A DNA stretch of 64,000 nucleotides from positions 59,954,001 to 60,018,000 of the forward strand of contig CM043697.1 in assembly GCA_023935145.1 (NCBI GenBank). Reading direction: 5' to 3'. The notes below the pieces were generated by a model, which worked only from the letters and a program-made list of their open reading frames with translations, made no database searches and had not been told where the DNA came from. The position numbers and the translations under genes were made by a program. Shown here piece by piece: positions 10,571 to 21,250 of this stretch; the first letter of the stretch is position 1; the number at the start of each line of letters is the position of its first letter. The stretch is from Bretschneidera sinensis. Its lineage: Eukaryota; Streptophyta; Magnoliopsida; Brassicales; Akaniaceae.

Positions 10571-11355
10571 AATATTGAAACTATCGAAGAAATTAGACAT
10601 GAACAAACCACACCAACCACTAAACTGATCAACGAACCAAAAAACGCAGCAAATTAAGAAATATTAGTAAAATAATGTAGAGTAAGAAGGAAAGGTAAAA
10701 TAATGTTAAGATATATCATTTGCAATCTTAAAGAGAAGAAAAATCTAAAGAACTAAAATACAATAGATTAAAGAGAAGAAAATAAGAATAGAGGACTATG
10801 ACCGGATGAGTGGCAGTAAGCCGCTCACCGAAATTAATGTTTGTGTTTAGGGTTTAGGCGGAGAATGGAAATAGAGAGACATTAAACAGTAAACTAGTTA
10901 CTAACTTGGTTAGTAGCACATATATAGAGAACTTAATATTATAAAATTACATCGATACTCTTAAACCCTACACTCTTAAAAATAGTTATTCTTGGGACGT
11001 GTAAAAAATAATTTAATATTATTTATTTTCTAAGTAGTTTAATTTTGTTGCTCAGCATTGTCTTTCAGATTTCCTTACATGGAGACTATAAAAATGGTGT
11101 GTATAATGTTGATTCGACATATTTGTTTTTTTTAAGGATTGGACAAAGAGAAAGATCCAGGGGAATCTAAGTAGAGCAATATGGTTCAGCAAGACTCTTC
11201 TCCTATTGATGTCAATTAGAATGGGCAGCTACAGGACATCTCTGGGCTAGGGTGTGGGTATTGAACATTCTCCATGATCATGAGAATTTATAGAAATAAA
11301 GAAACATGGATTGACAATGAACAAGTACAATACTAAATAAAGAACAAAAAATGTA
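10571..11355. other. AT-rich noncoding stretch
   Basis: Short direct repeats such as AAAGAGAAGAAAA are visible but no gene. The part around 10850-10990 holds AGGGTTTAGG and CATATATAGAGA, which could be leftover LTR promoter sequence. Confidence 0.4.
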
Positions 11356-11455
11356 TCTTTATACTAAATAAACATCTACTTTAGCTACAACATTAATAAA
11401 CCTTCATTTTAAAGTAGACTCAATGAACCCGTGCAACGCACGGGCATTACACTGG
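11356..11455 (+). mobile_element. Putative mini-Helitron or Helitron 3' end
   Basis: The complement-symmetric CCCGTGCAACGCACGGG (11428-11444) makes a 7-bp GC stem with a 3-base loop. It is followed by seven bases and CTGG, matching the Helitron 3' rule (hairpin, short spacer, CTRR). A candidate 5' terminus, TCTTTATACTAAATAAA, begins at 11356 after an A. No terminal inverted repeat or target duplication is expected. The base after CTGG is A instead of the usual T, so the 3' junction is imperfect; the 5' end is a guess. Confidence 0.45.
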
Positions 11456-12659
11456 ATGTTCCCTTCCCATTTTAGAGGTTGTCTGTATGTCTGCTTACCA
11501 TGAAGTGATCAGGAAGCTATGTTGGAGCCTAGTCATTTGGTGAGAATTGTCTAATCATTGAGTAGTTGTTTTGATATAGTTTTCAGATTGATTTACTTAA
11601 TGGACCACCTTTCATGGTTTATATTCATATGATGTGCCTTCTTAATTTGCATTTTTCTCCTTTTTTATGCTTTAATGGGAAGAGGGTGGATGGGTTTGGA
11701 CTTGATTCTGTGCAAGATAGCAACTAATTTAACAAAAATCTAACTTCTAATGTACTAAGTAGATTCTGTTGAAGCAGACACTGATTTTGCATAGAAATTC
11801 AATCTATCAACCAATACCACATGTAATGTATGATACGTAGATGCTTCTTTGTGGAAGAGTGGTTTCAGGGTCTGTCTCTAAGTTAAGCTGTGCGTTTTGA
11901 GTTTCTATTTGTTTTGGTTAAACACTGCCTTTGGTCCTCTATTTAAGGTTGGCTTCTCTTAAACGATGCGTTTCATTGTTTGCAGATCAGACTCTTGTTC
12001 TTTCAGCTTCCCCCTAATTACTCCTAAGATTCTTCTCAATCCCTAATTACTTCTGCTAAGCCTCTCTTACAGTCTCTTCACGTTTCTTAATCAGATAAAA
12101 AAATTAAATATATTTTATTTACTTGATGCTCATATTGCGAGTTTTGTTAAGCATTCTTTTTCTTTTGTTCGGATAGTGAAAATATTTGAATTGTTCAATT
12201 TGTGCTTCACAGCCTCCCCCAAATTTCTATTTTGTGCAGCATTCCTTCTACTTCTATCTTTCTGTTGTGTTTTATGCTTTTTTTTTGTTTGATAAGGTCA
12301 AATCATATATGTGGAAAACTTTATGTTGAATGTAATATAAAAGTGCTCTCTATGGAATCTTCTTTGTATGATTGATGCTATAGGCACTGCTAACAGTTTG
12401 TAAGGACATCAGATGGACTTCCTACATTCCAAAAGGGATATCAGAGATGAATAACATGCAAAACTTCAGTGAGTCTCGCTGCTGCTGTCATAAGAGTTAA
12501 AATGAGGTTGAACAAATATATTGGATTAAAGAGATTCGATTATTTTGTGTTGTGGCGAAGCAACCTTAAAGTTAGATGATTAGTTTTAGTAAACTGCCCA
12601 TCAAGCTACATTAAAATGATTTTTTTATGCTAAATAAATTTCATATTATGTTCTCCATT
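11456..12659. other. Noncoding, T-rich, no gene recognised
   Basis: Several intron-like pyrimidine tracts and isolated short coding-like words, nothing I can assign. Confidence 0.4.
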
Positions 12660-12964
12660 GCAGGCTGCATTTTGGTAACCTCTGCAAAAGGACTTGCAGT
12701 CTCGACAAAACCTTTGAAGGTAACTGATATGTAGTATTAATTTAAGCAGAGTTCAAAATTAGATTCTTCTTTTTTATTTTTTATTTTTAGTGAATCTAGC
12801 AGATTTAATTCCATTACTATTTTCTTTTTAGTGACACCAAAGATTACAAAGCCAGAGAAACTTATTGATAGTAAGGTGTTTACGTATGATGATAAGCTCT
12901 TCATCTGTCCCGTATTCGCTCACAGTTGCAACAAACATTAAGGTTAGAATGAAAAACCAAGGTT

Positions 12965-13889
12965 TAACCTAACTACAGTGTGGGGATGTTTCCTTGAGAA
13001 AGCATTTCCCGGAAGTTTATGCTATAGTGCCGGAGAAAGATGTTTTGGTTGGTTCGTGTTGTTCTTTCACTGATGGTGCCATCACTTGGGATATTCCTTA
13101 TATTTGGAATGTGCATGATTGGGAGCTTGAAAGTGTATGGCCTTTTTTTGATTGCATCTACCAAGTGACTTTAGATACGCATCGCGAGGATAGGCCTATT
13201 TGGGTCTTGAATAAGGGAAGAGATTTTGATGTTAAGTCTTTTTACAAGACTCTTTTTGGTGAGCTTCCCATGGAAGGTAGATTAAACTTTCCTTGGAAAG
13301 CAATTTGGAGATCAAGCGCCCCTAAGAAAGTTTGTTTCTTTGCTCGGGAAGCTTCTTGGGAGCGGATTTTGACCATTGATAATTTGCAAAAGAGAGGCTA
13401 AGTGTTTGTTAACTGGTGCTATCTTTGTAAGAAAAAGGCCGAGAATGTTAACACCCTTTTATTGGGATGTTCTTTCTCCAAGCAACTTTGGGAGATGGTG
13501 TTGTGTGTGGTGGGGTTAAATTGGGTCATGGCCGGCTCCATTCAAAATGAGATTTGGGCTTGGAGCGGTATTAAAGCTTCTGTGGAGAAGAGGAAAGGTT
13601 TATTTATTTATTTATTTTTTTTATGATTCCTCTCTCTATCTGTGGATACCGTGGAAAGAGTGAAATAGTAGGGCCTTTGAGAGTGTAGAGAGCTCAATAG
13701 ACATCATTAAAAGTAAATGGTTAAATACCCTTAGTTTTTTGGTTTAAGGGGAATTTGTGTATGTGAGGAAGAGTTCCTTGATTTCATAGACTTGCTATCT
13801 TGTAGATAGTCTTGTGTAAATGGGTTGCACCCTCTTGGTGCGTTTTTAATATACTTTTTTGTACTTTTTTACTTATCAAAAAAAGATAA
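12965..13889 (+). mobile_element. 5'-truncated LINE, copy 3, with 14-bp target duplication
   Basis: Flanked by a perfect GAAAAACCAAGGTT at 12951-12964 and 13890-13903, direct proof of a single target-primed insertion. The coding part reads CGDVSLRKHFPEVYAIVPE, YIWNVHDWELE, GRDFDVKSFYKTLF, FPWKAIW, SWERILTIDNLQKRG, a TAA, then CYLCKKKAENVNTLLLGCS and LWEMV, i.e. the zf-RVT end of an L1-type ORF2. A 3' UTR with the hairpin at 13827-13841 and an A-rich tail follow. Only the last ~900 bp of the element was copied. Confidence 0.92.
13827..13841 (+). other. LINE 3' UTR hairpin, copy 3
   Basis: Identical GCACCCTCTTGGTGC stem-loop as in copy 2, again 15-50 bases before the A-rich end. Confidence 0.75.
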
Positions 13890-14172
13890 GAAAAACCAAG
13901 GTTCTAAATGAATATATAGAAGATATGGTGTAAAAGTTTATATTATGATTCTAATTGGTTGCATATTTACTTTTAGGTCCTTTATGCTCTTGCTGAGGAT
14001 GCTCACACTTGTTTTAAGGATTCCCCAACAGTGGCTAGGGATTCTAATTTGTTAGATTTTAAGGAAAGGAGAAAAACAGTGTCTATAAGGATTATGATTT
14101 GTTAGATTTTAAGAGAAAAGAGGAGAAATAAATTTAGGGTTTTTTTCTTCTAGGGCTTAGGGTTTAACCTGA

Positions 14173-14311
14173 CTCTGATACCATGTTGTAAAACATAAGA
14201 GAAATATTAGGACCAGAATAATTAGTCATTCGCTAACGTAGCTGACCCTAATATATATAGGGCTGCTGAGAATAGAATTACAGAAATGCCCCTCACTTAA
14301 TTCTTCTAACA
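14173..14311 (-). repeat. Copia-type LTR with adjacent primer site, minus strand
   Basis: Read on the minus strand, 14311 to 14184 runs TGTTAGAAG to TTACAACA (128 bp) with a TATATATTAGGG promoter-like word near 14250, and is followed at once by TGGTATCAGAG (complement of 14173-14183), the initiator-Met primer site. The interior would extend toward lower coordinates; a partner LTR was not found, so only one end survives or the other end has diverged. The small LTR is typical of TRIM-size elements. Confidence 0.7.
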
Positions 14312-14321
14312 CATTACAATC

Positions 14322-14662
14322 ATGGCTGCTGCATTAAGTGCTGCAATCTCTCTCCCTTCCTCCAAGTCCAATTCTCTAATTCTTGCCAGAACCTCCATAG
14401 AATCACCTTCAAGAAGGTAACATACTAGAGCAAAACTTATGTAGAGATCACAATCACCACATGTTTACATGTTTTGAGTTTGTCCTTAGCAGTGATATTA
14501 TAATTTTTTTTTTTTTTTGAGTTTAAGAAGTTGGGGTTTGGTTTTTCAGGTTCCTCTTCGCTATAGAGATGTCTGTGCTGGAGGCAGAGTGGTGCCCAAT
14601 GCCCATCAGAGCCCAGGTTACCACAGAGGCTCCTGCTAAGGTTGAGAAAGTGTCCAAGAAGA
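14322..14662 (+). pseudogene. FNR: Leaf-type ferredoxin-NADP(+) reductase, exons 1-2 (transit peptide)
   Basis: Exon 1 (14322-14416) encodes MAAALSAAISLPSSKSNSL, a chloroplast transit peptide very like that of plant leaf FNR, and ends AG|GTAACA. Exon 2 (from 14550 after TTTTTCAG) keeps the frame and carries the mature N-terminal region RAQVTTEAPAKVEKVSKK. FNR passes electrons from ferredoxin to NADP+ at the thylakoid. The FAD and NADP domains are absent here except for a small piece at 15455. The remainder diverges after 14662, so this is a fragment, not a gene. Confidence 0.85.
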
Positions 14663-14882
14663 TAAGTTGTTGTTCAATTAGTTATAGAAAATGAAAAGCC
14701 ACCAGTGTCCCAAAAGAGAAAAAAAAAGAGAGGCTATGTGATGAGTAAAAATGCCTACGATTGGTAGGATGATTGGAAATTTATGCCTCATGAAGTCATG
14801 ATCAAACCCAAAATTTAATTACCGCAAAGAAGCTGTCACACCATCCTGGTCTGTTTCTCTTAAACATTTATTTATCTATCCA

Positions 14883-15123
14883 GTCAATGTTTTTGAGGCG
14901 ATGGATGGTGAATCCACACAAAATGACAAGCTCTACTGCAACATAGATTACAGCTGTGCACAAAATGGAGTGAACAGGAAGCTGATTCAACTAGGTGGTA
15001 GCTGCTTTTATCCAAACACAGTCATCTGACCTATGCTATGAATCTCTTCTACAAATTTGCAAGGAAGCACTCCTTGGACTGCAACTTCAATGGCACTTGC
15101 ATCACAGTTACACAGAACCCATG
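14883..15123 (+). pseudogene. X8 (CBM43) domain fragment
   Basis: After an acceptor-like CTATCCAG the frame reads DKLYCNIDYSCAQNGV, IQLGGSCFYPNTV, hits a TGA produced by a one-base loss, then in the next frame LTYAMNLFYKFARK and LDCNFNGTCITVTQNP. The spaced cysteines, G-x-C-F-x-P-N-T-V and C-x-F-x-G-T signature are those of the X8 callose-binding module found in plasmodesmal callose-binding proteins and in the C-terminal part of some glucan endo-1,3-beta-glucosidases. No signal peptide, GPI tail or hydrolase domain is seen beside it. It lies between two pieces of FNR. Confidence 0.8.
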
Positions 15124-15454
15124 TAGCGCTTTAATTTACTTGCTATTTCTTGCATGTATCGTTATTAAACATTCTACTTTACAGGTAAAAAAGGGAGAAA
15201 TAAAAAATTAGAAAATTATTACTCTTAGCTTCAGGGGAGATTTTACTGTAGCATTAATTTGTCCTTCTGATTGTTGTTGGAAACTAATTCTGCCTTTAAT
15301 GTTTAATTGGCAGCTCTTGGCACCTGTAATTATCCACTAATGAGAGACCTGATCGAGGACTAGTGCGAGAGACATTTACGTGTCAAATAAGTCAAAATGG
15401 TCTTTTTTGCACTAGTTAATTAAGATCAGCTGACTGGATAGTTTGGGTGGCTTA

Positions 15455-15532
15455 GGAGAGGTTCCCAGCAGAGAAGGGCAATCTATTGGGGTGATTCCAG
15501 ATGGTATTGACATTGGGAAGCCTCACAAGCTG
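15455..15532 (+). pseudogene. FNR: FNR FAD-domain exon fragment fused to LRR sequence
   Basis: After a TTAG acceptor the frame encodes [19 protein letters not shown] and GKPHKL, the conserved FAD-binding segment of FNR. At 15532 the similarity stops and the same frame runs straight into LRR-receptor sequence ([11 protein letters not shown]). FNR would continue with Arg-Leu-Tyr-Ser, the FAD-contacting motif, which is missing. Confidence 0.85.
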
Positions 15533-17281
15533 TCCTTGGTGATTGAAGGGAAGATTCCAAATTCATTTGCCAATTGTGAGTTTGGGGGTTTTGAATTTTG
15601 CTGGTAATCAGGTTTAATGGAATGGTACCCACGTTTTTTGGTAGATTCAAGGGAATTTAATTACTGTTTAATTTGCTTAAGAGGTCTTTGCCTAGCGATA
15701 TTGGAGAGTATTGTGGCAAGCTTTAGCATTTAGATTTGTCTTCTAATTGCTTTACTGGTGGAATTCCATGTATTTGGGGGAAGTGTGAATAGTTGAGGTC
15801 GTTTTTGTATATGAATATGTTGGAGATTATTCCGGTGGAACTTGGTAAAGCTTCAGACTAAGTGTTGATGTGTCGAGGAATAGCCTTAGTAGTCCATTAT
15901 CGATTGAGGTTGATAATTGTTCTGCATTATCTGTGCTTTTGCTTTCAAATTTGTATAATGCGTATGAGGACATTAATGGTCAAGAGGGGAACTTTCCATG
16001 GACGTCGACTTGTCTTCTATGAATGATGATTTCAGTTTATACCTAGTTGGAATATCGGTAGAAATCACAAGGCTTCCAAAACTAAGGATTTTGTATGCCC
16101 TAAGGGCTACACTTGTGGGCATGGAATTCTTGTGACAACTTGGAGACGATCAATTTAGGGAAAAAAAAATTCACACGTTGGGCTTGTCATTGCCAGAAGT
16201 TGCGTTTGCTAGACTTAAAGCTCAAATAGGCTTACGGAGGAGCTTGTTGATGAGTTTGCACTTCCTTGTACGAGTGTTTTTGATGTTGGTGGAAATGACG
16301 TCTAGTTCCACCACCCCACACCCCCACTTTCCGCCCCAGATTTTACATCATCACTTGCCCTCCTCTTATTTCCCTCTATGGGTATTTTGTTGAACCTTAC
16401 AGCCCATCATCTGCAAATGTACCATTTTTCACAAATAAAGCTCAGTTTGGAAGGCCTTCGCCCTTTTCGAAAGGAGATGGTGGTCCTGTTCAGACTTCAA
16501 TCAACGCCAATTGCACCTGAAAGACCAAGGAAGCACGTTTCTTATGCATTTTTATTATGGGACAATTCCTGGACATTTTTATTTGACAAGTGCGATGGAT
16601 TGAATGCAGTGTATATTAGTGTTAGCTACAATGACTCACTCTATCTAGTCAGATTCCTACTGAATTCGGTAACGTGTGAATCTCTTTAACATTTAGATTC
16701 ATAAACGATTGGATTTCTGGGCTTTTTACCCCTAGCTTTGGGGAGTTGGTGTCACTTGTTGCTGTTAATTTAGGTCGAACCTGTTGCAAGACCAGATTGC
16801 ACCAGGTCTTGGCAAATCAGGGGTCTGAAGTATCTTTCTTTGAAAGTAGTAATCTGAATGGGCCAATTCCTTCTAGGTTTGGGCAGTTATAATCTTTAGA
16901 AATACTAGAGATGCCTTCAAATTCTCTATCCGGTGAGATTCGTGAGAACTTAAAAAATCTGTCTGCTCTTTTGCTCAACAACAATAAACTCTTCGGGCAG
17001 AGATCTTCTGGTTTGGCAAACGTGATCACTCTTGGCAAATGTGACCACACTCTTTAACATTCGATGTGACCCATTAATAACTTGTCTGGGTCATCGTAAT
17101 GAATTAAGTAAATGATTTGAAAAAATTGCAGTAGTGTTATTTAATACGACCTTGCTATGTGTTTTCCCTAGCAGTATATGTTAAGTGCAACCGAAAATTC
17201 AATTGAGGTTTGATTCTTCTAGCAATCATTTGTCTTATCTGTCTACATGTTATTACAGTTCTTGTTGGAACTTATGGGTAT
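15533..17281 (+). pseudogene. RPK2: RPK2/TOAD2-like LRR receptor kinase, ectodomain remnant
   Basis: In shifting frames the region carries LRR units and linker words characteristic of the RPK2 class: LDLSSNCFTGGIP, LEVLDVSRNSL-like and [22 protein letters not shown] segments, LPKLRILYALRATLVG, DEFALPCTSVFDVGGND, PIAPERPRKHVSYAFL, FDKCDGLNAVYISVSYND, SALLLNNNKLFGQ and NNLSG near 17090. A hydrophobic membrane-span-like piece precedes 17265. At 17260-17281 the frame reaches GTYGY, a kinase activation-segment word, continued at 21535. Stops and frameshifts are numerous and most of the kinase is missing. RPK2 receptors act in anther and meristem signalling. Confidence 0.8.
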
Positions 17282-17458
17282 TGTTAAGATATATCTTGTA
17301 ATTTTGGAGTAAAAACGACCTCATAATTCTTTTAATTGTCACGTTAGGAGTACAAATTGCAGTAGCAAAAGCAAAAATTAAAAAGGATGACTGTTTTTGT
17401 GCTAGTAGAACACGGAATACAAAAATTAAATAAAAGATAGATTTTTTTTGACATTGCC

Positions 17459-17539
<81 letters not shown>

Positions 17540-17830
17540 CTATTTCTCTTCTTTCATCAAGCTATAAGAAAGAGCTGTACAACAAATAGATATCTGTAAG
17601 TGATTAAAACTTCTCTTCTTTTAGGCTACTGTATTTTCCCAATTAAATTTGTGGTAGCTTCGATTCGGGTGTATTTGGGATTTAGGCTTAGGGAGTTTTA
17701 TCTTCATTGATTAGTATTCCACTTTTAATTGTAGTAGAATCTCTCACCATCGCCCGTGGACGCATGAGTTTTAGCTCTGAATCATGTAAATTATCTGTCT
17801 GTTTATTTTTCCGTTGCTTTATTCCTGACA
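17282..17830 (+). repeat. 5' LTR of copia element 1
   Basis: 549 bp from TGTTAAGAT to CCTGACA. It is about 270 bp longer than the 3' LTR: the block from the microsatellite (17461) to around 17735 is missing from the 3' copy. Confidence 0.85.
17461..17538. repeat. (TA)11(TG)28 compound microsatellite
   Basis: Alternating TA then TG dinucleotides, 78 bases, within the 5' LTR of copia element 1 and absent from its 3' LTR. Confidence 0.97.
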
Positions 17831-17833
17831 AAT

Positions 17834-17845
17834 TGGTATCGGAGC
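17834..17845 (+). promoter_or_regulatory. Primer binding site of copia element 1
   Basis: TGGTATCGGAGC, one base different from the initiator-Met tRNA complement, begins 3 bases after the LTR. Confidence 0.88.
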
Positions 17846-17867
17846 TATTGTTAAAATCAATTTGGGC

Positions 17868-18730
17868 ATGATGTATTCTACCACATCGTACGAGATACAG
17901 AAGTTTGATGGAACCGACAATTTTAATCTTTGGCAAGTAAAAATGCCTGCTACGATGACAGATGAACAGAAACTGGATATGGATCAGAAGACTCTAATTG
18001 CAATTCAGTTATGTTTGTTAGATGGAGTCTTGCATGAATTTCTTACATAGGAAACCGTTGCTGGCTTATGGAGTAAGTTAGAGTCTCTGTACGTAACGAA
18101 GCCCCTCACTAACAAACTGTTCTTGAAGCAACAATTATATTTGTTGTGTATGGTAGAAGGTACATCAATGAAATCCCATGTTGATGACTTTAATTCCATT
18201 ATTACTGATTTGAATTCAACGGAAGTTAAATTAGATGATTAGGATCAGGCTCTGGTATTGTTGTGTTCCCTACCACCTTCGTTTACACACTTTAGGGAAA
18301 CCTTTATGTTTAGTAGAGATATAATTTCTTTAGAAGATATTAAAGCTTTTTTGTTTTCTAAAGAATTTCTTGAGAAACATATGGTTAGGAATAATTATGA
18401 GAAACAAAGTCCAGGTGATGCCCTAGTCACTAGAGGTTCTAGAGGCAGATCTAGAGAAAAAGGTTTGGGTAATAGTAGCAAAAAATTCTGGTCTAAGTCC
18501 AGAAATAAGAATGTGACTTATCATTATTGTAAGAAAAAAAGAGACATTACAAGTCTGAGCGTTGGAATTTGAAAAATAAAATTCAAGAAGAAAAGAATCA
18601 GAATTGGGACAGGGATAAGGATCAGAAAGAGAAACAACCTGAAGCTAATGTTAGTGAAGAAGAATCTGATGACTATGATCATGTTCTTGCTGCTAGTGGT
18701 ATTGAGTTCTTAATGCCTAATTGAATTATG
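17868..18730 (+). pseudogene. Copia gag (UBN2 type) and protease start
   Basis: The frame opens with MMYSTTSYEIQKFDGTDNF (the F-x-G-x-N-F-x-x-W start of copia gag), shows LWSKLESLY, LLCSLPPSF and FKSxF-like words of UBN2 gag, and ends in a degraded zinc knuckle (YHYCKKK). TAG/TGA codons interrupt at 18048 and 18240, and the knuckle is frameshifted. The protease follows at about 18724-18860 with IMDSTCSYHI where active elements have D-S-G-C/A; the catalytic Gly is replaced, so it would be dead. Confidence 0.8.
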
Positions 18731-18861
18731 GATTCTACTTGTTCCTACCATATTTATCGAAATAAGGATTGGTTTTCAGAATATGAGCCTTACGACGGAG
18801 TTGCATGCTGGGTGACGACACAGCTAAAAGAATTATTAGTATAGGAACTGTCTAGATCAGA

Positions 18862-19620
18862 ATGCACAACGGTGTAATAAGGACCTTGACAGAAGTTAGA
18901 TATATTTATATCTTCAAGAAGAATTTGATTTCTTTGAGTACTCTAGATGTCAAAGGGTACAAGTATTCATCTAGAGTTGAAGTTATGAAAATTAGTAGAG
19001 GTGCTCTCGTTGTCATGAAAGCAAAGATTACGTTACCAAATTTATATGTTCTACAGGGTACTACCATTACTGGTTCAACAGTTGCTTTTATTATGTTAGA
19101 TTCCGAGGTTACAAAATTGTGGTACATGAGATTGTGTCATATGAGTGAAAAGGGACTAACTTTGTTGAGCAAAAGAGGTTTGCTATGTGGACAGAATACA
19201 AGTAAAATAAAATTATGCGAGCATTGTGTTTTTGGCAAACAGAAGAGATTTAGCTTCAGTACTGTGATTCACAAAACCAAGGGTACTGTGGATTATATTC
19301 ACTATAATCTTTGGGGACCCTCATGTGTTCCATCTAAGTGTGGTGCAAAGTATATGCTTAGTTTCATTGATGACTACTTAAGAAAAACATGGGTATATAT
19401 GTTGAAGACCAAGAATGAGACATTCAAGAGTTTTAAACAGTGGAGAACAATGATTGAGAAACAAACAGAGAAGTATATTAAGAGGTTGAGGACAGATAAT
19501 GGTTTGGAATTTTGCTCAAATGAGTTTGATGACTATTGTAGAGATGAAGGTATTGTTAGACACAATACAGTCAGAGGTACACCATAACAGAATGGGGTTG
19601 CTAAGCGAATGAATTACCTA
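18862..19620 (+). pseudogene. Copia integrase, truncated
   Basis: The 241-residue frame holds the gag-pre-integrase HHCC zinc site (LWYMRLCHMSEKGL ... CEHCVFGKQKR), the first catalytic Asp region (MLSFIDDYLRKTW) and the second (RLRTDNGLEFCSNEF). After a TAA at 19587 it continues QNGVAKRMN and is cut short: the third acidic residue (Glu) region and the C-terminal GKGY domain are missing because of the internal deletion. Confidence 0.85.
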
Positions 19621-20460
19621 TGCTTTGTCAATTGCACAAGAAACTAGTGATGCAGGTGAACCTTTCACATATACAAAAGCCATTGCTTGTGTAGATTCTT
19701 TAAAGTGGCTGGTAGCTATGCATGAAGAGATGGAGTCTCTTGAGAAGAATCAGACTTGGACATTGGTAAAACCACCAATGGGTAAAAGGATAGTTGGTTG
19801 CAAATGAATATTCAAGAAAAAGAAAGACATCACGGGGATTGAAAATGCAAGGCATAAAACATGTTTGGTTGCTAAGGGATACAATCAGGTTAATGAAGTT
19901 GATTTTAATAATGTATTCTTTCCGGTTGTGATGCATAGTTCTATCGTGTTCTCTTGTCATTGATTTCTATGCATAATTTGAAAATAGAACAGCTTGATGT
20001 TAAAACCACATTTTTGCATGTGAGCTTCAAGAGAAAATCTGCATGCATCAGCCTAAGGGCTTTGTTATTGACGGCAAGGAAGACTATGTTTGTTTATTGA
20101 AGAAGTCCCTATATAGTTTGAAACAGTCTCATCGTTAGTGGTACAAGCGGTTTAATTCCTTCATGGTGAGTAATGGGTATTCGAGAAGTAAGTATGATAA
20201 TTGTGTGTATCTTAGAAAGCTTGCTTTATGTTGATGATATGCTCATTGCTTGTAAAAGTAAATATGAGATTGCTAGCTTGAAAGTACTACTCAACAATGA
20301 ATTTGAGATGAAAGATTTGGATTTAGCTAATAAAATTATTGGTATGGAGATCAAAAGAGAGAGATGTAAGGTTAGTTATATTTGACACTAGAAAAGTACA
20401 TTGAGAAAATTTTGGAACGTTTTGGTATGAAGAATGCCAAACCCGTCAATACTTTTCTTG
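19621..20460 (+). pseudogene. Copia reverse transcriptase, degenerate
   Basis: Words of RVT_2 appear in order: AMHEEMESLEKNQTWTLV, a TGA in place of Trp at the usual K-W-I/V-F-K-x-K site, LVAKGYNQ, EQLDVKTTFLH, then LLYVDDMLIACKS (the YVDD catalytic box, intact) and FEMKDLDLANKIIGMEI. Several frame changes occur between 19980 and 20210. Confidence 0.82.
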
Positions 20461-20699
20461 CTACTTACTTCAGACTATCAACTGCTTTGTCTCAACAGAA
20501 AGATTAAAACAAAGAGTACATGTCACATGTTCCCTATTCCAGTGCTGTTGGGAGTCTTATATATGCCAAGTTTTGCACCCATCTAGATATTGCACAGGTT
20601 GTCAGTGTGGTTAGCACGTATATAGGTAATCCCGAGAATGAGCATTGGAGAACTGTTAAGTGGATACTTTAGTATCTTAGAGGTACTTCAGATGTATGT

Positions 20700-21200
20700 T
20701 TGAAGTTTGGAAGCCATACGAGCAGTGTTGTTGGTTATGTTGATTCAGACTTTGCAGGTGATTTTGACAAAAAAAGATCTACTACAGGTTATGTATTTGC
20801 TCTTAGTGGACGTGCTATTAGTTGGAAGGCTACTCTACAACCAATTGTTTCTCTATCGAATATAGAGGTGGTGTATATAGCTATAATAGAGGCTATTAAG
20901 GAAGTAGTTTGGTTAAGAGGATTGTTTAGTAAATTATGTTGGGTTCATGATTCTACTATTGTCTATTCTGATAGTCAAAGTGCCATTCACTTGACTAAGG
21001 ATCGGGTGTTCCATGAGAGAATGAAGCATATTGATGTTCGTTACCACTTTGTTTGAAACATAGTTGATAGTGGTGAAGTTGTTGTGAAGAAAATTGGGAC
21101 AATAGATAATCCAACAAATATGTTAACTAAACCACTTCCAGTGTCCATGTTCGAGCATTGCTTGACATTTGAATTATTCTCGGTTGAGGCATTTGTGCAG
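20700..21200 (+). pseudogene. Copia RNase H
   Basis: 118 residues starting SVVGYVDSDFAGDFDKKRST (first Asp), with GYVFALSGRAISWKA, the usual STEAEY replaced by SNIEVVY (catalytic Glu region changed), VYSDSQSAIHL (third Asp) and FHERMKHIDVRYHFV; TGA follows, then [15 protein letters not shown] and the end of the polyprotein. Confidence 0.85.
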
Positions 21201-21250
21201 ATGGTGGATTGTAATTTACTATTTTTGAAATGTCAAGCCAAGGTGGAGAT

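Larger units (their letters stand above)
12660..14034 (+). pseudogene. Exon remnants of an unidentified spliced gene, interrupted by a LINE
   Basis: Three exon-like blocks with plausible splice borders can be seen: 12664-12720 (after TTGCAG; CILVTSAKGLAVSTKPLK), about 12831-12943 (after TTTTTAG; KVFTYDDKLFICP, then TVATNIK in a shifted frame) and 13978-14030 (after TTTTAG; VLYALAEDAHT). The last two join in frame through TNIK|VLY once the LINE at 12965-13889, which lies in the intron between them, is ignored. I do not recognise the protein. The frame change inside the middle block suggests a pseudogene. Confidence 0.4.

Noticed and set aside
10840..10870. Telomere-like AGGGTTTAGG
   Set aside because: A single chance occurrence, no tandem repetition.
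13979..14160. Direct repeats with TTGTTAGATTTTAAG as second LTR of the 14184-14311 element
   Set aside because: Similarity is limited to about 20 bases at 48-base spacing and lacks LTR ends.
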